Source of the DNA: Ruminococcaceae bacterium UBA6842
GTDB taxonomy: Bacteria; Bacillota; Clostridia; Oscillospirales; Acutalibacteraceae
Reading direction: 5' to 3'
Length of the DNA stretch: 7,537 nt
Assembly (NCBI GenBank): GCA_002451855.1
Contig: DKDS01000076.1
Span: 5,658 to 13,194, forward strand
Positions 5,498 to 7,537 of the stretch are shown here, one piece after another; position 1 is the stretch's first letter, and every line of letters starts with the position of its first letter. Position numbers and translations under genes: made by a program. A model generated the notes under the pieces. The model did not search any database. It saw only the letters and a list, made by a program, of their open reading frames with translations, and was not told the origin of the DNA.

Positions 5498-5767
5498 ATG
5501 AAAACGGTAGTATCTGTAATAGGTAAGGACTCTGTCGGCATTATTGCGAAGGTAAGCGCCGTATGCGCCGAGTGCAACGCGAATATTGTGGACATAACCC
5601 AGTCCGTGCTTCAGGATATGTTTGTAATGGTTATGCTTACGGAAATAGGCTCTCTTAACTGCTCCTTTGCGGAATTTTCCGATAAAATGAAAAATATCGA
5701 CGGCGGGAACGGGCTTGATATCCGTGTTATGCACGAGGATATTTTCAACTCAATGCACCGAATTTAA
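5498..5767 (+). CDS. ACT-domain protein, UPF0237 family
   Basis: This 89-residue protein is a single ACT domain plus a short tail. ACT domains bind amino acids or similar small ligands and usually work as dimers. The start MKTVVSVIGKDSVGIIAKVSAV is close to the UPF0237 family pattern, including the GKDxVGI turn at 9-15, which in ACT domains often lines the ligand site, and NANIVDITQSV at about 28-38. No enzymatic domain is attached, so it is presumably a stand-alone sensor or an allosteric subunit. The ATG at 5498 is favoured over a GTG three codons upstream because family members start at this methionine and the GTG lies inside the ribosome site. It is followed after 18 nt by the UPF0210 gene, a gene pair known from streptococci and other Bacillota. 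Biochemical function is not known. Confidence 0.93.
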   Translation: MKTVVSVIGKDSVGIIAKVSAVCAECNANIVDITQSVLQDMFVMVMLTEIGSLNCSFAEFSDKMKNIDGGNGLDIRVMHEDIFNSMHRI

Positions 5768-5785
5768 AAAGGAGTATTAATACCG

Positions 5786-7141
5786 ATGCTTAACATAAAC
5801 GATATAATGGAAACCATCAATATGATTTCCGAGGAAAAGCTTGATATACGCACAATAACAATGGGTATTTCCCTGCTTGACTGTGCGGATTCCGATATAA
5901 AGCGTTCCGCCGAAAAGGTTTACGATAAAATCACCCGTCTTGCGGGCAATCTTGTTAAAACGGGTGAAGACATTGAAAAGGAATACGGCATACCAATCAT
6001 CAATAAGCGAATTTCGGTAACGCCTATCGCTTTGCTTGCGGCGGCAGGCGGCGACCCCGTGATATACGCAAAGGCCTTGCAAAAAGCGGCTGACGCTACG
6101 GGCGTAAATTTTATAGGCGGATATTCCGCGCTTGTGCATAAGGGCTTCTCGGCAGGCGACAAGGCGCTCATAAGATCCATTCCCGAGGCGCTTTCGGTAA
6201 CGGAGAATATTTGCTCGTCCGTAAACATAGGCTCAACCAAATCGGGTATTAATATGGACGCTGTTAAGCTTATGGGCGAGGTTGTAAGGGAAACCGCCGA
6301 AAAGACCGCCGACCGCGACTGTATCGGCTGTGCAAAGCTGGTTGTTTTCTGCAACGCCGTTGAGGATAACCCCTTTATGGCAGGTGCTTTCCACGGTATC
6401 GGCGAGCCGGACTGCGTTGTCCATGTAGGCGTATCGGGTCCCGGCGTTGTGCAAGCGGCGCTTAAAAAATGCCCCGACGGCGATTTGGGCAGCCTTGCCG
6501 AGATAATTAAACGAACCGCGTTTAAAATAACAAGAATGGGTCAGCTTGTGGGAACAGAAGCTTCAAAGCGGCTCGGCGTTCCGTTCGGAATAGTTGATTT
6601 GTCGCTCGCCCCTACCCCTGCCGTCGGCGATTCGGTGGCGCACATACTTGAGGAAATGGGTCTTGAAACCTGCGGAATACACGGCACGACCGCGGCGCTC
6701 GCTCTGCTTAACGACGCGGTTAAAAAGGGCGGCGTAATGGCTTCCTCCTCCGTGGGCGGTCTTTCGGGCGCTTTTATACCCGTAACAGAGGACGCGGGTA
6801 TGATAAATGCCGCCCGTTCTGGCGAGCTGCTGCTTGAAAAGCTTGAAGCTATGACGGCGGTTTGCTCTGTTGGTCTTGATATGATTGCGATACCGGGCGA
6901 AACACCTGCCGAGGTTATCTCCGCAATAATTGCGGATGAAGCCGCGATAGGTATGGTAAATTCAAAAACAACCGCCGTTCGCGTTATACCCGCAATCGGC
7001 AAAAAGGCCGGTGAAGAGCTTAATTTCGGCGGTCTTTTGGGTTCGGGTCCGATAATGAAGGTTCACCTTGATAAAAGCCCCAAAAGGTTTATAGACCGTG
7101 CGGGAAGAATACCGGCACCGCTTCAGAGCCTTAAAAACTGA
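5786..7141 (+). CDS. UPF0210 / DUF711 family protein (often labelled 'PFL family protein')
   Basis: A complete 451-residue member of UPF0210, whose function is unknown. Conserved blocks run throughout: IRTITMGISLLDC (21-33), CSSVNIGSTKSGINM (143-157), NAVEDNPFMAGAFHG (190-204), FGIVDLSLAPTPAVGDSV (267-284), GIHGTTAALALLND (297-310), GGLSGAFIPVTED (324-336) and the C-terminal GRIPAPLQSLKN (440-451). The 'PFL family' name reflects a reported fold likeness to pyruvate formate-lyase; the sequence has no RVxGY glycyl radical motif and no adjacent active-site CC pair like that of true PFL. A local CIGC (179-182) precedes the core NAVEDNPF block. An AAGGAG site lies about 12 nt before the ATG, a long spacing, but no better in-frame start exists. 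It lies between the ACT gene and a kinase gene that starts 1 nt after its stop. Likely soluble. Confidence 0.95.
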   Translation: MLNINDIMETINMISEEKLDIRTITMGISLLDCADSDIKRSAEKVYDKITRLAGNLVKTGEDIEKEYGIPIINKRISVTPIALLAAAGGDPVIYAKALQKAADATGVNFIGGYSALVHKGFSAGDKALIRSIPEALSVTENICSSVNIGSTKSGINMDAVKLMGEVVRETAEKTADRDCIGCAKLVVFCNAVEDNPFMAGAFHGIGEPDCVVHVGVSGPGVVQAALKKCPDGDLGSLAEIIKRTAFKITRMGQLVGTEASKRLGVPFGIVDLSLAPTPAVGDSVAHILEEMGLETCGIHGTTAALALLNDAVKKGGVMASSSVGGLSGAFIPVTEDAGMINAARSGELLLEKLEAMTAVCSVGLDMIAIPGETPAEVISAIIADEAAIGMVNSKTTAVRVIPAIGKKAGEELNFGGLLGSGPIMKVHLDKSPKRFIDRAGRIPAPLQSLKN

Positions 7142-7142
7142 T

Positions 7143-7537
7143 ATGAATAATATTATTTTAATCGGTATGCCGGGGTCGGGAAAAAGCACCTCGGGCGTTA
7201 TCCTCGCAAAAGCCGCAGGTATGGAATTTGTTGATACCGACCTTTTGATACAGCGGAAAACCGGCAAAAAGCTTCAGGAAATAATTGACGGCTCGGGCAT
7301 TGACTGCTTTTTAAAAACCGAAAGCGATATTCTTGCCGATATTTCCTGTAAAAACAGCGTAATTTCAACAGGCGGCAGTGCCGTCTGCACCGAAAAAGCT
7401 ATGCGGCATCTTAAGGAAATGGGTACCGTTATCTTTTTGGATGTACCCGTTACCGAGCTTAAACGGCGTATAAGCAATATAACCACAAGAGGTATCGCAA
7501 TGCGCAAGGGGCAAACCCTTGAAGCGCTTTTTGAAGA
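7143..7537 (+). CDS. Shikimate kinase-like P-loop kinase with altered substrate residues (3' end outside window)
   Basis: The first 131 residues are in the window. The Walker A loop GMPGSGKST is at 8-16, and VDTD at 30-33 matches the DxD shikimate/magnesium motif (D31, D33). R116 in TTRGI aligns with the lid arginine of shikimate kinase (R117 of the M. tuberculosis enzyme). However, the substrate arginine of the FRxxE motif is leucine here (CFLKTE, L57), the GGG loop is GGS (STGGSAV, 75-81), and the lid RPLL reads RGIA. These changes affect known shikimate contacts, so the true substrate may differ. I recall similar clostridial and archaeal proteins with FLxxE and GGS annotated simply as shikimate kinase. 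The start follows the UPF0210 stop by 1 nt without a clear ribosome site, implying translational coupling. No aro genes are visible beside it. Confidence 0.82.
   Translation, partial: MNNIILIGMPGSGKSTSGVILAKAAGMEFVDTDLLIQRKTGKKLQEIIDGSGIDCFLKTESDILADISCKNSVISTGGSAVCTEKAMRHLKEMGTVIFLDVPVTELKRRISNITTRGIAMRKGQTLEALFE

Noticed and set aside
5777..6354. Minus-strand open frames opposite the UPF0210 gene
   Set aside because: They overlap a conserved full-length gene on the other strand, with no ribosome site or known motif.
5786..7141. UPF0210 as a glycyl radical enzyme activated by the nearby PflA
   Set aside because: There is no RVxGY-type loop near its C-terminus and no active-site cysteine pair like that of PFL.

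Overview
The window looks like chromosomal DNA of an anaerobic, low-to-moderate GC Bacillota, most likely a clostridial gut-type lineage. The basis is the CtsR-McsA-McsB-ClpC stress operon, strong AGGAGG-type ribosome binding sites, sigma-A promoters, an oxygen-sensitive pyruvate formate-lyase with its radical activase, and a small Cys-rich protein of a kind seen in clostridia. Genus cannot be called from this window. No RNA genes, insertion sequences, CRISPR arrays or prophage genes were seen, and no gene-free stretch reaches 300 bases.

Left part (1-2092, minus strand): a heat-shock/protein quality control operon reading ctsR, mcsA, mcsB, clpC. clpC is cut by the window edge after 18 codons and appears to start at TTG. 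The genes are tightly packed (10-nt gap, 8-nt overlap, 3-nt gap). Upstream of ctsR is a sigma-A promoter flanked by two CtsR-type direct-repeat operators in opposite orientations, one over the -35 and one over the predicted transcription start. This fits classic autoregulation: CtsR represses the operon, and McsA/McsB/ClpC inactivate or degrade CtsR under stress.

Middle (2093-2351, plus strand): a 43-residue protein with 11 cysteines and a short hydrophobic segment, divergent from ctsR. It has its own ribosome binding site and a possible mother-cell sigma-type promoter. It is followed by a perfect 14-bp hairpin terminator shared with the convergent pflA.

2351-5286 (minus strand): pflB-pflA, the anaerobic pyruvate-to-formate plus acetyl-CoA module. 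The stop of pflB and start of pflA overlap as TAATG, and a sigma-A promoter lies upstream.

5287-5497: a 211-bp AT-rich divergent promoter region with near-identical promoters facing outward, a 13-bp direct repeat and two inverted repeats.

5498-7537 (plus strand): an apparent operon of an ACT-domain protein (UPF0237 type), a full-length UPF0210/DUF711 protein, and a P-loop kinase resembling shikimate kinase that runs off the right edge. The first two are a recurrent pair of unknown function. The kinase keeps the nucleotide-binding features of shikimate kinase but lacks some canonical shikimate-binding residues. This three-gene set is the best candidate here for an undescribed system, possibly a small-molecule sensing or metabolic module.
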